The notes below the pieces were generated by a model. It saw only the letters and a list, made by a program, of their open reading frames with translations, searched no databases and was not told the origin of the DNA. Positions 39,322-47,276 of a DNA stretch of 47,276 nucleotides are shown here, piece after piece (positions within the stretch are counted from its first letter, which is position 1; every line of letters begins with the position of its first letter). The stretch is from contig CANQKZ010000008.1 in NCBI GenBank assembly GCA_947624585.1, positions 1-47,276 on the forward strand. The letters are read 5' to 3'. The translations under genes were made by a program, and so were the position numbers. Origin of the DNA: an uncultured Oscillospiraceae bacterium. GTDB lineage: Bacteria; Bacillota; Clostridia; Oscillospirales; Oscillospiraceae.

Positions 39322-40262
39322 AGACGCCGTGTCCACGTAAAACTCATTTAATTGCTGGAAACCCCTAAGAGCCGCGCAAACCACAACGTGAGGATGAAAT
39401 AAGCCTGGCCGTGATGGTTTAAAGATTGCGCGGATTGGGCAATCAGCAGCCAAGGCCCGAACAGGGCAGGGTCCAACGACCATCCCTACGGGGAGTAGGG
39501 CGCAAGTGCGCCCGAAACAATGAGCATTGATGATATGGTCTGATCTCCTGTGAAAACAGGAGCTGCATACGCAGGGCGCCGGGTAACGCCGGAATACCGT
39601 GAAAGGAGGTTATATATGGAAGACGAAATGATTGGAAAAGTCTTCGACCATCTCTCTGTTGTAGAGAGACTGGAAGATTACGTAACACCGACCGGGGGAA
39701 AACACAAACGGTACTTATGCAAATGTTCTTGCGGCAAAGAAACAGCGGTCCTCAAAGAGTACCTTACGTCCGGGCGCCAAAAGTCATGCGGATGCCAAAG
39801 GGGTCGAGAGATAACGCACGGTCACACAAGCACAAGGATTTATAGAATTTGGGCCAACATGGTTAACCGATGCACCAATCCGAACAATCCGGCCTACCAC
39901 AATTACGGTGGGCGTGGCATAACGGTTTGCGACGAGTGGAGAAAATTTGAGCCTTTTCTGGCATGGGCTGAATCTTCTGGATATTCTGACCAGCTAACAA
40001 TAGATCGGATCGACAATGAGTCCGGGTATTATCCTGAGAATTGCCGGTGGGTCAACGACTTCACTCAGGCAAACAACAAGCGAAGCAACCGTTTCGTCGA
40101 ATACGGCGGTCAAAGCATGACGCTTGCAGACTGGTCTAGGGCCGTCGGCATACCATATAAAACCCTCCATAGACGCCTTGTGGCATCTGGTTGGGACGTA
40201 GAACGCGCCTTGACACAGAAGCTCAGAAAAGGAAAGTCAACGGTTTGCCAAACACAAAACTG
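39322..40262 (+). ncRNA. group I intron in the DnaB gene
   Basis: The exon end GTGGAT (39316-39321) pairs with intron GTCCAC (39331-39336), placing U-G at the 5' splice site. The intron ends in G40262 just before ATGGTCAAG. Core-like segments GGGCAATCAGCAGCCAAG (39437-39454) and GTCCAACGACCATCC (39471-39485) and a GATATGGTCTGATC P9-like segment near 39531 follow the group IA order. Removal of 941 nt restores the DnaB frame (FVD-MVKNQICG). It carries its own homing endonuclease gene. Confidence 0.9.
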
Positions 40263-40263
40263 A
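39616..40263 (+). CDS. intron-encoded HNH/AP2-type homing endonuclease, 215 aa
   Basis: ATG at 39616 follows GAAAGGAGGTTATAT. The N-terminal Cys module (IGKVFDHLSVVERL...YLCKCSCGKE...KSCGCQ) resembles the protein at 13147. The central RIYRIWANMVNRCTNPNNPAYHNYGGRGI...CDEW...LTIDRIDNESGYYPENCRWVNDFTQANNKRSN is the nuclease core of this intron-associated family. A helical MTLADWSRAVGIPYKTLHRRL end looks like HTH DNA binding. The stop codon overlaps the 3' splice site. Confidence 0.9.
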   Translation: MEDEMIGKVFDHLSVVERLEDYVTPTGGKHKRYLCKCSCGKETAVLKEYLTSGRQKSCGCQRGREITHGHTSTRIYRIWANMVNRCTNPNNPAYHNYGGRGITVCDEWRKFEPFLAWAESSGYSDQLTIDRIDNESGYYPENCRWVNDFTQANNKRSNRFVEYGGQSMTLADWSRAVGIPYKTLHRRLVASGWDVERALTQKLRKGKSTVCQTQN

Positions 40264-40571
40264 TGGTCAAGAACCAAATCTGCGGGGACATGAACATCGC
40301 CGGGATCGGCGCGGCTCAGGCCACCGCCGCCGGAAAGCTGGCTGACAGCGCCAAAATTGCCCGCAACGCCTCCACCATCGCCATGATCACCGACAAGACC
40401 GCCGACGAGGTAGCCGCCGACGGTCCCGAGTGCGGCAACAAGAAGCTCCGTGTGGTCTACAACCGCAACGGGATGCAGATGTCTGAGGGCGAATACATAG
40501 ACCTCCGCTTCGACGGCAACCACATCCTCTACGAAGAGGCCAAACAGCACATCCCCGACTCGCCCTTTTAA
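40263..40571 (+). CDS. dnaB: DnaB-like replicative helicase, exon 2
   Basis: After splicing the frame continues MVKNQICGDMNIAGIGAAQATAAGKLADSAKIARNAST to the stop at 40571. The GAAQ and ADSxKIAR motifs contact DNA and nucleotide in DnaB (H4 and arginine-finger region). The intron thus interrupts the most conserved part of the helicase. ATG at 40263 has no ribosome site, so this is an exon rather than a separate gene. Confidence 0.92.
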   Translation: MVKNQICGDMNIAGIGAAQATAAGKLADSAKIARNASTIAMITDKTADEVAADGPECGNKKLRVVYNRNGMQMSEGEYIDLRFDGNHILYEEAKQHIPDSPF

Positions 40572-40583
40572 GGAGGTGACACC

Positions 40584-41207
40584 ATAAAAAAAATATTTTC
40601 GTTCTTACTCACTCTTTTCCTATCCGCCGCTTTGCTCGACCCGGTTTCCGCCGGAACGGAGACCGGCGGCGATGGAAGCGCTTTGCGCGCACGTCAGGAC
40701 GAAGTACACGCGGCGGCGGAGCTTCTGCGTGCGCTTGGTATCCCGGAGGATGACCCCGCCATCCTGGCGCTCCAGGAGGAGTGGTGGCGGTGCCAGGCGC
40801 GGCTCTATCCGTGCTTTACCGAGGATGAGGTCGTCATGCTGGCAAAGACCATATATGGCGAGGCCGGAAGCGTCAAGAGCCTTACAGAACAGGCCTGCGT
40901 AGCCTGGACGGTCTGCAACCACGTGGACGAGCCCACCTTACGCGTAAGCTCCATTAAAGAGGCGCTTTTGAAACCGAATCGGTTCTATTACCGGTCATGG
41001 TTTCCGGCCACACAGGAGCTTCTTTGGCTCGCCCGCGATGTCCTGGAGCGGTGGAACATGGAAAAGTTGGGCTATGCCGGCCCCGGCCGCGTCCTCCCCT
41101 CCGATTACCTCTACTACTCCGGGGACGGCAAGCACAATTATTTCCGCAACGCCTACCGAGGCGGCGCCCGCTGGGACTATTCCCTCCCCAGCCCCTATCT
41201 TACATAA
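40584..41207 (+). CDS. SleB-type cell wall hydrolase with signal peptide and ATA start, 207 aa
   Basis: AAGGAGGTGACACC lies just before ATA at 40584, and in that frame the product begins (M)KKIFSFLLTLFLSAALLDPVSAG, a textbook signal peptide. The first standard start is TTG at 40632, which would cut it off. FTEDEVVMLAKTIYGEAGSVKSLTEQACVAWTVCNHV carries the catalytic Glu (YGEA) of SleB/CwlJ hydrolases, followed by NRFYYRSWFP and YYSGDGKHNYFRN. Exported endolysin or spore-cortex-like lytic function is expected. Confidence 0.85.
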   Translation: MKKIFSFLLTLFLSAALLDPVSAGTETGGDGSALRARQDEVHAAAELLRALGIPEDDPAILALQEEWWRCQARLYPCFTEDEVVMLAKTIYGEAGSVKSLTEQACVAWTVCNHVDEPTLRVSSIKEALLKPNRFYYRSWFPATQELLWLARDVLERWNMEKLGYAGPGRVLPSDYLYYSGDGKHNYFRNAYRGGARWDYSLPSPYLT

Positions 41208-41224
41208 AAAGGAGGTGATTATTT

Positions 41225-41398
41225 GTGCCCGCGTTTTACATCCTTCTCATCCTCTGCGCCGCCCTGACGGTCCTGTCCCTCGCCCCTTACTATAAGAAGA
41301 TCGGCGGGTTTTTCAAGGACATGTTCACCGCCGCTCAAGACGCCGTCCACGAGGATGACGAGGCGGACGGCCCCAGCGATAACGATTCTAAAGAATAA
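41225..41398 (+). CDS. small single-pass membrane protein, 57 aa
   Basis: GTG at 41225 follows AAAGGAGGTGATTATTT. AFYILLILCAALTVLSLAP is one membrane helix. KKIGGFFKDMF follows, and an acidic tail VHEDDEADGPSDNDSKE ends it. It sits between the hydrolase and SPFH genes and may assist either at the membrane. Confidence 0.75.
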   Translation: MPAFYILLILCAALTVLSLAPYYKKIGGFFKDMFTAAQDAVHEDDEADGPSDNDSKE

Positions 41399-41413
41399 AA
41401 GGAGAGTTTCATT

Positions 41414-42373
41414 ATGAGAAAAGGTATGATCGGCCTGATTGCCACCATTGTGATCGCCATTTTGGCCCTGATCCTCGGTCTCATGTGTACCGAGCGCATC
41501 CCCGCCGGCTATGTGGGCGTGGTCTACAACATGAACGGCGGCATCGAGGACAAGGTGCTGACCCAGGGCTGGCACATGATTTCCCCCACAAAGCATGTCA
41601 CGGAGTATTCCATCGGCATCGAGCAGAGCTATCTGACCGCCGGTAAAAACGGCGACAGCCCCGACAACGACAGCTTCGAGGTCCCCAGCTCGGACGGCAA
41701 GGGCCTCACGGTGGATCTGACCTTCACCTACCGTTACGACGCGGACTGCGTCTCTGAGACCTTCGTCCGCTTCAAGGGCCAGTCCGGCAAGGACATCCTC
41801 GTCTCCTTCATCAAGCCCAATATCATCTCTTGGACAAAGGAGGTCACCGCCCGCTATCCCGTGGAGGAAATGCTGGCCGAGAAGCGCGTAGATCTGAACA
41901 CGGAGCTCACCGAGTATTTGGCCTCCAAATTCGCGCCCTACGGCATTATCATCGAGAACGCCACCCTCATCGACATAAACCCCGACGAGACCACTCGCGC
42001 CGCCATCCAGCAAAAGATCGACGCCCAGTATAAGCAGGCCGAGACGGTCATCGCCGCCGAGACCGCCAAAATTGAGGCCGAGCGCGACAAGGAGGTCGCC
42101 CTTATCGCGGCCCAGAAGCAGCAGGAGGCCGCCAAGATCGAGGCGGAGGCCAAGATCGCCATTGCCGAAGCGGAGGCGGAGGCCGCCCGCATCAAGGCGG
42201 AGGCGGACGCCGAGGTCACCCGCATCAAGGCGGAGGCAGAGGCCGAAGCCAACCGTGAGATCGCCGCCTCCCTGACGCCCGAGTTCATCGAAAAGATCAA
42301 ATACGAGCAATGGAACGGCCAGCTCCCCACCGTCACCGGCGACGCCACCCCCTTCATCACCCTGGACCCGTAA
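41414..42373 (+). CDS. SPFH/prohibitin-family membrane protein, 319 aa
   Basis: ATG at 41414 follows AAAGGAGAGTTTC. An N-terminal membrane anchor (IGLIATIVIAILALILGL) precedes the SPFH domain (ERIPAGYVGVVYNMNGG, LTVDLTFTYRYD, EKRVDLNTELTEYLASKFAPYGIIIENATLIDI). A long Ala/Glu/Lys coiled coil (about 205-290) follows. The family scaffolds membrane complexes. Jumbo and Clostridial phages often carry it near replication or lysis genes. Confidence 0.92.
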   Translation: MRKGMIGLIATIVIAILALILGLMCTERIPAGYVGVVYNMNGGIEDKVLTQGWHMISPTKHVTEYSIGIEQSYLTAGKNGDSPDNDSFEVPSSDGKGLTVDLTFTYRYDADCVSETFVRFKGQSGKDILVSFIKPNIISWTKEVTARYPVEEMLAEKRVDLNTELTEYLASKFAPYGIIIENATLIDINPDETTRAAIQQKIDAQYKQAETVIAAETAKIEAERDKEVALIAAQKQQEAAKIEAEAKIAIAEAEAEAARIKAEADAEVTRIKAEAEAEANREIAASLTPEFIEKIKYEQWNGQLPTVTGDATPFITLDP

Positions 42374-42391
42374 TAGAAAAGGAGCTCGTCC

Positions 42392-43387
42392 ATGTCCACC
42401 GGTGAAATCGACCTTTCCACTCTCATCGACTCCATCGACATCCTCGACTACATCTCTCAGTTCACAGATTTCACCGAAAAGAACGGGGAATACTGGGCGC
42501 TCTCCCCTCTTAAGGAGGAAAAAACGCCCTCCTTCTCCGTTCGCCGGGAGACGAACAGCTTTTTTGACTTCGCCTCCGGCGTCGGCGGCAACGTCTTCAC
42601 CTTCGTCCGCCACTTTTTCAAGTGCGGTCCCGCCGAGGCGGTGGACAAGCTCCGCTCCTACGCCGGCGTGACGGAAAAGGTCGTCCGTCCCCGCCGCATG
42701 GCCGCCTTTGAGGTGGCGCGGCGCTTTCAAGCCCCCTCCAAGGGGCCGCCCAAGGGAAAAACAAAGCCCCTGCCGGACGATCACATGGAGCAATTTGAAC
42801 GCGCGCCGGAAAAGCTGGCGGTCTGGGAGGCCGAGGGCATTTCCCCGGCCTCCCTGGAGAAATTTCAGGTCCGTTACGACCGCTTTTCCGACCGCCTCGT
42901 CTACCCCATCCGTTCCCCGGACGGGAAGATCGTCAACGTGGGCGGCCGGACTCTCGACCCGGACTGGAAGGAGAAAAAACTCCGAAAATACACCTACTTC
43001 TACCCCTGGGGCGAGATGAAAGCCATCTACGGGCTGGCGGAAAACCGCGAGGAGATTCTCCGAAAGGGCGAGATCATCCTCTTCGAGGGCGCCAAGTCCG
43101 TCCTCCTGGCCGACACCTGGGGGATCGGCAACACAGGCGCCCTTTTGACCTCCCATCTGAATCCCCATCAGATGCTCCTCTTAGCCCAGCTCGGCGTCCG
43201 GGTGGTTTTTGCCCTGGATAAGGAGATCGACATCCGCCAGGACCGGAACATTCAGCGCTTAAAGCAGTTTGTGGGCGTTGAATACCTCTTCGACACTGAG
43301 AACCTTCTGGACGCCAAGGACAGCCCCGTAGACAAGGGGCGCGATGTCTTCCAAAAACTATATGAAAGGAGGCTCGTATGGCAGTAG
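42392..43387 (+). CDS. dnaG: DnaG-like primase lacking zinc ligands, 331 aa
   Basis: ATG at 42392 follows AAAAGGAGCTCGTCC. The CHC2 region reads EYWALSPLKEEKTPSFSV and FFDFASGVGGNVFTFVRHFF (33-73). The fold is recognisable, but the Cys and His zinc ligands are Ser, Lys and Ala/Val. TOPRIM motifs ILFEGAKSVLL (about 229-239) and VVFALDKEID (about 271-280) remain. It primes replication with the DnaB helicase. It overlaps the polymerase gene by ten bases. Confidence 0.9.
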   Translation: MSTGEIDLSTLIDSIDILDYISQFTDFTEKNGEYWALSPLKEEKTPSFSVRRETNSFFDFASGVGGNVFTFVRHFFKCGPAEAVDKLRSYAGVTEKVVRPRRMAAFEVARRFQAPSKGPPKGKTKPLPDDHMEQFERAPEKLAVWEAEGISPASLEKFQVRYDRFSDRLVYPIRSPDGKIVNVGGRTLDPDWKEKKLRKYTYFYPWGEMKAIYGLAENREEILRKGEIILFEGAKSVLLADTWGIGNTGALLTSHLNPHQMLLLAQLGVRVVFALDKEIDIRQDRNIQRLKQFVGVEYLFDTENLLDAKDSPVDKGRDVFQKLYERRLVWQ

Positions 43388-46300
43388 AAGGTCAATACAC
43401 CGTCTACCATCTCCACAGCGACCTGAGCAACGGCGTCACCAACATCGACAGCATCACCAAGTACAAGGAATACATAGACGCGGCCGCCGCGTGCGGCATG
43501 AAAGCCCTTGCTTTCAGTGAGCACGGCTCCCTTTTTGAGTGGTGGCACAAGAAAACCGCTATAGAGGCAGCCGGCATGAAGTACATCCACGCCGTGGAAG
43601 CCTATCTCACGGCCACGCTGGAGGAAAAGGTCCGGGATAACTACCACTGCGTCCTGATTGCCAGGAACTACGCCGGTTTTCTGGAGCTCAACCGCCTGGT
43701 GAGCCGGAGCTTTGACCGAAAGGACAACCACTTTTACTATGTCCCGCGTATCTCTTTCGACGAGCTCTTCCACACGTCGGACAACATCCTCTTCACCACC
43801 GCCTGTGTGGGCGGGGTTTTCGGCAAGGGGGATGAAAAGGCGCAAAAGGACTTCCTGGAGTTCATGTCCGGGAATAAGACGAGGTGCTTTTTCGAGATCG
43901 GCCACCACATGGACCCTAAACAGGCGGCCTACAACCAGAAAATGCTCAAGCTCAGCCGGCAATACGGCGTCCCCCTGATCACCGGTACGGACACCCACGT
44001 CCTGAACGCCGAGCACGAGCGCGGCAGGAGCGTCCTTCAGGCGGCCAAGGGCATCCATTTTGACGGTGAGGAACAGTGGGACCTGAAATTCAAGACCTAT
44101 CCGGAGCTCGTGGAAGCTTACCGCCGCCAAAACTCCCTCCCGGAGGCCGCCTGGATGGAGGCCATCGCCAACACCAACGTCCTGGCGGACCTGGTGGAGC
44201 CCTTCACCCTGGACCGGGGCACCAAATACCCCCATATCTACGCTGACCCAGAGCGCACCTTCCGGGAGAAGATCGACGCCGCCGTCAAAACCCACCCCTA
44301 CGCCCTTAAAAACCACACCATGGAGGAGCTCACAAAGGCCATCGACAGCGAAATGGAGGTTTACAAGGCCACGAAGTCCATCGACTTCATGCTCCTTCAG
44401 ACCTACCTCCGGGAGTGGGAGCGTAAACAGGGCATCCAATGCGGCTACGGCCGCGGTTCCGTCTCCGGAAGCATGATCGCCTACCTCCTGGGCATCACCC
44501 AAATGGACAGTCTCCGCTTCGGCCTCAACTTTTTCCGCTTCATGAACCCCTCCCGCGTCACCAACGCCGACATCGACACCGATTACTCCGGCCACGACCG
44601 GGACCGGGTCAAGGAATTTCTCCTCCGGGACAAGATGGACCTCCCAAACATAAGCTCGGCGGAGATCATCACCTTCAACACTATCGCCACCAAGGGCGCC
44701 GTCCGGGACGTATGCCGCTCCCTCTATAAGGACGACCCCAAAGTCAATTATCTGGAGCTCTCGGACAAAATCAGCGCCCTGGCGGAGGCCAACGAGGACC
44801 AGGCTCGTAAGCTCTACCCGGCGGTTTTTGAGCTGGTGGACATCGTCAGCGGCACCATCGTCAGCATCGGCACCCACCCCAGCGGCGTCCTCATCAGCGA
44901 CCTCCCCATCGACGAGACCATCGGCCTTTGCACCGTCTCCACCTCCGACTACCCGGTCTCCATGATCAACATGAAGGAGCTGGACGACCTGATGTACGTG
45001 AAACTCGACATCCTCGGTCTCGACAACATCGGCGTGGTCAACGAGACCTGCAAAATGCTGGGGATCGAGCGCCTCACGCCGGACAATGTGGACCTGGAGG
45101 ACGAGGCCGTGTGGAAAAGCATCCGCGACGACACCACCCTCATCTTCCAGTGGGAATCCGATTCCGCCCAGGCATACATAAAAAAGTTCATGTCCGATGA
45201 GACAATCTCCATCGTCCGCGAGAAGATCCCGAACTTCTCCATGGAGAAGTGGCTGACCTTCGGCAACGGCCTCATCCGGCCCAGCTGTGCCAGCTTCCGG
45301 GACAACGTGGCCAAGGGCGAGTTTTACGACAACGGTTTCAAGGAACTCAATGATTTTCTGGCCCCCGAGGCGGGCCGTATCGCCATGCAGGAGACGATCA
45401 TGCGGTTTCTTGTAAAATTCTGCGGCTACACGGACGCCGAATCCGACAACGTCCGCCGGGCCGTCGCCAAGAAAAAGGGTACCGCCGAGCTTCTGCCGGA
45501 GATAGAGCGGCGCTTCATTGAGTACGCTCCGGCCCACTACGACATCACCCCCGAGCGGTGCGCCGAGGTCATCAAGCCCTTCATCAAGATCATCGACGAC
45601 GCCTCCGCCTACGGCTTTTCCTGGAACCACTCGGAGCCGTATTCTATCCTGGGTTACGTCTGCGGGTATCTCCGGTACTACCATCCCCTGGAGTTTTTGA
45701 CCGCCGCCCTCAATATCTTCGGCGACAACATGGACAAGACCGCCGCCATCACCTCCTACGCCAACAAGGTGGGCATCCGCGTGACGCCCCCGAAGTTCGG
45801 CCTGTCCAGAAGCGGCTATATCTGCGACCGGGAGAGGAACGTCATCGCCAAGGGCCTCACCTCGGTCAAGTTTATGAACGCCCAGATCGCCGACGAGCTC
45901 TATACCCTGGCCCGCCAGAAGACCTACACGAGCTTCATGGACCTCCTCTCAGGCATTGAGACACGCACCTCCCTCAACTCCCGCCAGCTGGATATCCTCA
46001 TCAAGATCGACTTCTTCTCGGATTTTGGCAACCAACGGGAGCTTCTACGGATGACGGACCTGTTCACCGGCCTATACAACCACGGCGCGGCCAAGCAGAT
46101 CAAAAAGTCCGCCGTAGCCGGTTCTCCCCTGGAGCCCATCATCCAAAAATACGCCGTGGGCACCACCAAGTCCGGCGGCGAGGCCAAGAGCTACACCCTC
46201 CTGGACGTGCCCAGCATCCTCCGGGAAACGGAGGATGCCATCCGCGCCCTCCACATGGAGGACTTGAGCGACACCGTGAAGATCCGCAACTTCTACGACG

Positions 46301-46575
46301 TGATGGGTTATGTTGGCTACGTCTCCGGGGAGGAGCGCGACCGTCGCAAGCTCTACATCACGGGCCTGCGCCCCCTCCGCCGCAAAGCGGACGGCAAGAC
46401 CTGGGCTTACAGCGTCTTCACCAAGTCCGTTGGCAGCGGCAAGGAGAGCCGCTTCACTCTGCTAAAGTCCATCTACGACAAATCCCCCATCCATGAGGGG
46501 GACCTCATCTATTGCCGCCGCTTTTCCCGTGACGGCGTCTATTTCCGCCTGGTCGAATACAACCGGGCCGTCTAG
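43378..46575 (+). CDS. dnaE: DNA polymerase III alpha subunit, DnaE-type, 1065 aa
   Basis: ATG at 43378 follows GAAAGGAGGCTCGT. A PHP domain comes first (YTVYHLHSDLSN with H11, H13 and D15; FSEHG; TGTDTHVLNAEHE). The palm follows with CGYGRGSVSGSMIAY and NADIDTDYSGHDRDR (D398, D400 and D402). Then come thumb, fingers (VRRAVAKKKGT, SWNHSEPYSILGYVCGYLRYYHPLE) and a C-terminal OB-like part (YVGYVSGEERDRRKLYITGL). Full length for a phage DnaE. Main replicative polymerase. It ends with TAG. Confidence 0.96.
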   Translation: MAVEGQYTVYHLHSDLSNGVTNIDSITKYKEYIDAAAACGMKALAFSEHGSLFEWWHKKTAIEAAGMKYIHAVEAYLTATLEEKVRDNYHCVLIARNYAGFLELNRLVSRSFDRKDNHFYYVPRISFDELFHTSDNILFTTACVGGVFGKGDEKAQKDFLEFMSGNKTRCFFEIGHHMDPKQAAYNQKMLKLSRQYGVPLITGTDTHVLNAEHERGRSVLQAAKGIHFDGEEQWDLKFKTYPELVEAYRRQNSLPEAAWMEAIANTNVLADLVEPFTLDRGTKYPHIYADPERTFREKIDAAVKTHPYALKNHTMEELTKAIDSEMEVYKATKSIDFMLLQTYLREWERKQGIQCGYGRGSVSGSMIAYLLGITQMDSLRFGLNFFRFMNPSRVTNADIDTDYSGHDRDRVKEFLLRDKMDLPNISSAEIITFNTIATKGAVRDVCRSLYKDDPKVNYLELSDKISALAEANEDQARKLYPAVFELVDIVSGTIVSIGTHPSGVLISDLPIDETIGLCTVSTSDYPVSMINMKELDDLMYVKLDILGLDNIGVVNETCKMLGIERLTPDNVDLEDEAVWKSIRDDTTLIFQWESDSAQAYIKKFMSDETISIVREKIPNFSMEKWLTFGNGLIRPSCASFRDNVAKGEFYDNGFKELNDFLAPEAGRIAMQETIMRFLVKFCGYTDAESDNVRRAVAKKKGTAELLPEIERRFIEYAPAHYDITPERCAEVIKPFIKIIDDASAYGFSWNHSEPYSILGYVCGYLRYYHPLEFLTAALNIFGDNMDKTAAITSYANKVGIRVTPPKFGLSRSGYICDRERNVIAKGLTSVKFMNAQIADELYTLARQKTYTSFMDLLSGIETRTSLNSRQLDILIKIDFFSDFGNQRELLRMTDLFTGLYNHGAAKQIKKSAVAGSPLEPIIQKYAVGTTKSGGEAKSYTLLDVPSILRETEDAIRALHMEDLSDTVKIRNFYDVMGYVGYVSGEERDRRKLYITGLRPLRRKADGKTWAYSVFTKSVGSGKESRFTLLKSIYDKSPIHEGDLIYCRRFSRDGVYFRLVEYNRAV

Positions 46576-46586
46576 GAGGTGACCGC

Positions 46587-46994
46587 ATGAAACACTTTGA
46601 GGAGCCTTTAAACGGCGAGACTCTGTCTGACGCAATTCGTAAGTGCAGCTCCAGGGAGGGCTACCAGAGCGCTGTGGTCTTTGAATCCGTCTCCCGCATG
46701 ACAGAGTTTTTTGAGACGCTCCAAGCAGCGTTGCGCGATGAGTTTATTTTTGAAAAGTTTACACCTACGATCCAAGGCTTCGAGGAGACTGTATATATTC
46801 TGGCCAACAAAGTGCGCGGTTGCCTTTTAGAGATCATGACCAGGAGATATTTTGAAAGGGTCATCTCCTCGCAATATTTTAGGGCGAACTATGACACGGT
46901 CCTATTCGACACTGACGGCCCGGACAGTCTCATCGCCCCCAACCCCGCCCTCGACGATTTCTTCGCCTCCCTGACCGTGGTGGACAAGCGATGA
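46587..46994 (+). CDS. hypothetical protein with tail-like C-terminus, 135 aa
   Basis: ATG at 46587 follows TAGGAGGTGACCGC. The core is mixed alpha/beta (GYQSAVVFESVSRMTEFFETLQAALRDEF). The segment SLIAPNPALDDFFASLTVVDKR near the end matches the shared tail pattern but is followed by six more residues. Function is unknown. Confidence 0.7.
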   Translation: MKHFEEPLNGETLSDAIRKCSSREGYQSAVVFESVSRMTEFFETLQAALRDEFIFEKFTPTIQGFEETVYILANKVRGCLLEIMTRRYFERVISSQYFRANYDTVLFDTDGPDSLIAPNPALDDFFASLTVVDKR

Positions 46995-47027
46995 AACAGG
47001 AATTTCATACATACAAGGAGGAATCAA

Positions 47028-47276
47028 ATGCCTGTCAATAGAGGGCTTTTCTCCAGCGCCACAGACCTGTGGGAAACACCGCAGGCGTTCTTCGATAACC
47101 TCGACGCGGAATTTCACTTCACCTTAGATGCGTGCGCCCTGCCGGAAAACGCCAAGTGCCCCGTCTACTATATCCCGGAGGAGGACGGGCTTTCCCAGCC
47201 TTGGGAGGGCGTCGTCTGGTGCAACCCTCCCTACGGGCGGCAAATCGGTCAATGGGTCCGCCGGGCCTATCTATCC
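47028..47276 (+). CDS. phage DNA N6-adenine methyltransferase, N-terminal part
   Basis: ATG at 47028 follows AAGGAGGAATCAA. LFSSATDLWETPQAFFDNLDAEFHFTLDACA is the opening of Dam-like phage methyltransferases, and VVWCNPPYGR is the catalytic N-P-P-Y. The gene runs off the right edge after 83 codons. Such enzymes protect phage DNA from restriction. Confidence 0.93.
   Translation, partial: MPVNRGLFSSATDLWETPQAFFDNLDAEFHFTLDACALPENAKCPVYYIPEEDGLSQPWEGVVWCNPPYGRQIGQWVRRAYLS

Noticed and set aside
40263-40571. Independent gene of 102 codons
   Set aside because: No ribosome site, and it is the exact continuation of the DnaB helicase after intron removal.
43252-45684. 810-codon minus-strand open frame
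   Set aside because: Exact shadow of the DNA polymerase gene; long only because of GC-rich third positions.

Overview
This 47 kb window is GC-rich (roughly 60% by eye). It has strong AAGGAGG-type ribosome sites, many TTG/GTG starts, and dozens of short, tightly packed genes read almost entirely on the + strand. The gene content is that of a large tailed phage, or a phage-plasmid, of a Gram-positive gut Clostridia host of Oscillospiraceae type. Replication genes include a DnaE-type polymerase, a DnaG-like primase, a DnaB helicase split by a group I intron, an ERF annealing protein, an SSB-like protein and a RecB/Cas4-like nuclease. Other phage-typical genes are a SleB-type hydrolase, a gp88-family protein, NAD metabolism genes and tRNAs. 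No capsid, tail or packaging genes are in the window. The host assignment is inference from composition and protein style.

Layout. 1-1330 is noncoding apart from one 49-codon gene: a 47-bp tandem array, two twister self-cleaving ribozymes about 220 nt apart, and a hairpin-rich tract. 1338-5421 holds small phage genes, an HU-like protein and the first members of a family of small proteins that share a C-terminal tail resembling F-S-P-A-P-E-x-D-F-L-S-L-L. 5421-5890 holds a MITE-like element and a hairpin cassette. 5892-11847 encodes a ubiquitin-like conjugation module (beta-grasp candidate, putative E2-like protein, JAMM peptidase, ThiF/E1). It is interrupted by a reverse transcriptase preceded by a noncoding RNA bounded by inverted repeats; a second copy of that RNA lies at 12222-12534. 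12.5-18 kb holds small genes, a radical SAM protein and two odd tRNAs. 18.3-22.7 kb is a less GC-rich patch with SLOG-fold proteins, a second radical SAM protein and a YgiT-like zinc protein.

23-28.4 kb is an NAD/ADP-ribose cluster: macro domain, nicotinamidase-like, PRPP-synthetase-like, NAMPT-like and NadE. The PRPP-synthetase/NAMPT pair matches the architecture of the published phage NAD+ reconstitution pathway (NARP1), which counters NAD-depleting immunity. 28.4-34.6 kb holds a second MITE, a PAPS-reductase-like protein, gp88, a metallophosphoesterase and more small genes. 34.6-36.0 kb is a divergent island with an integrase-like protein and a MazF/PemK toxin, with its own promoter. 36.1-47.3 kb is the replication/recombination block, ending in a truncated adenine methyltransferase.

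Three signals cut across the window. The first is a strand-polar GGTTTTT motif (about 70 copies on +, about 5 on -, counted by eye). The second is the shared C-terminal tail on about ten otherwise diverse small proteins. The third is a set of repeated structured noncoding elements whose copies show compensatory changes.
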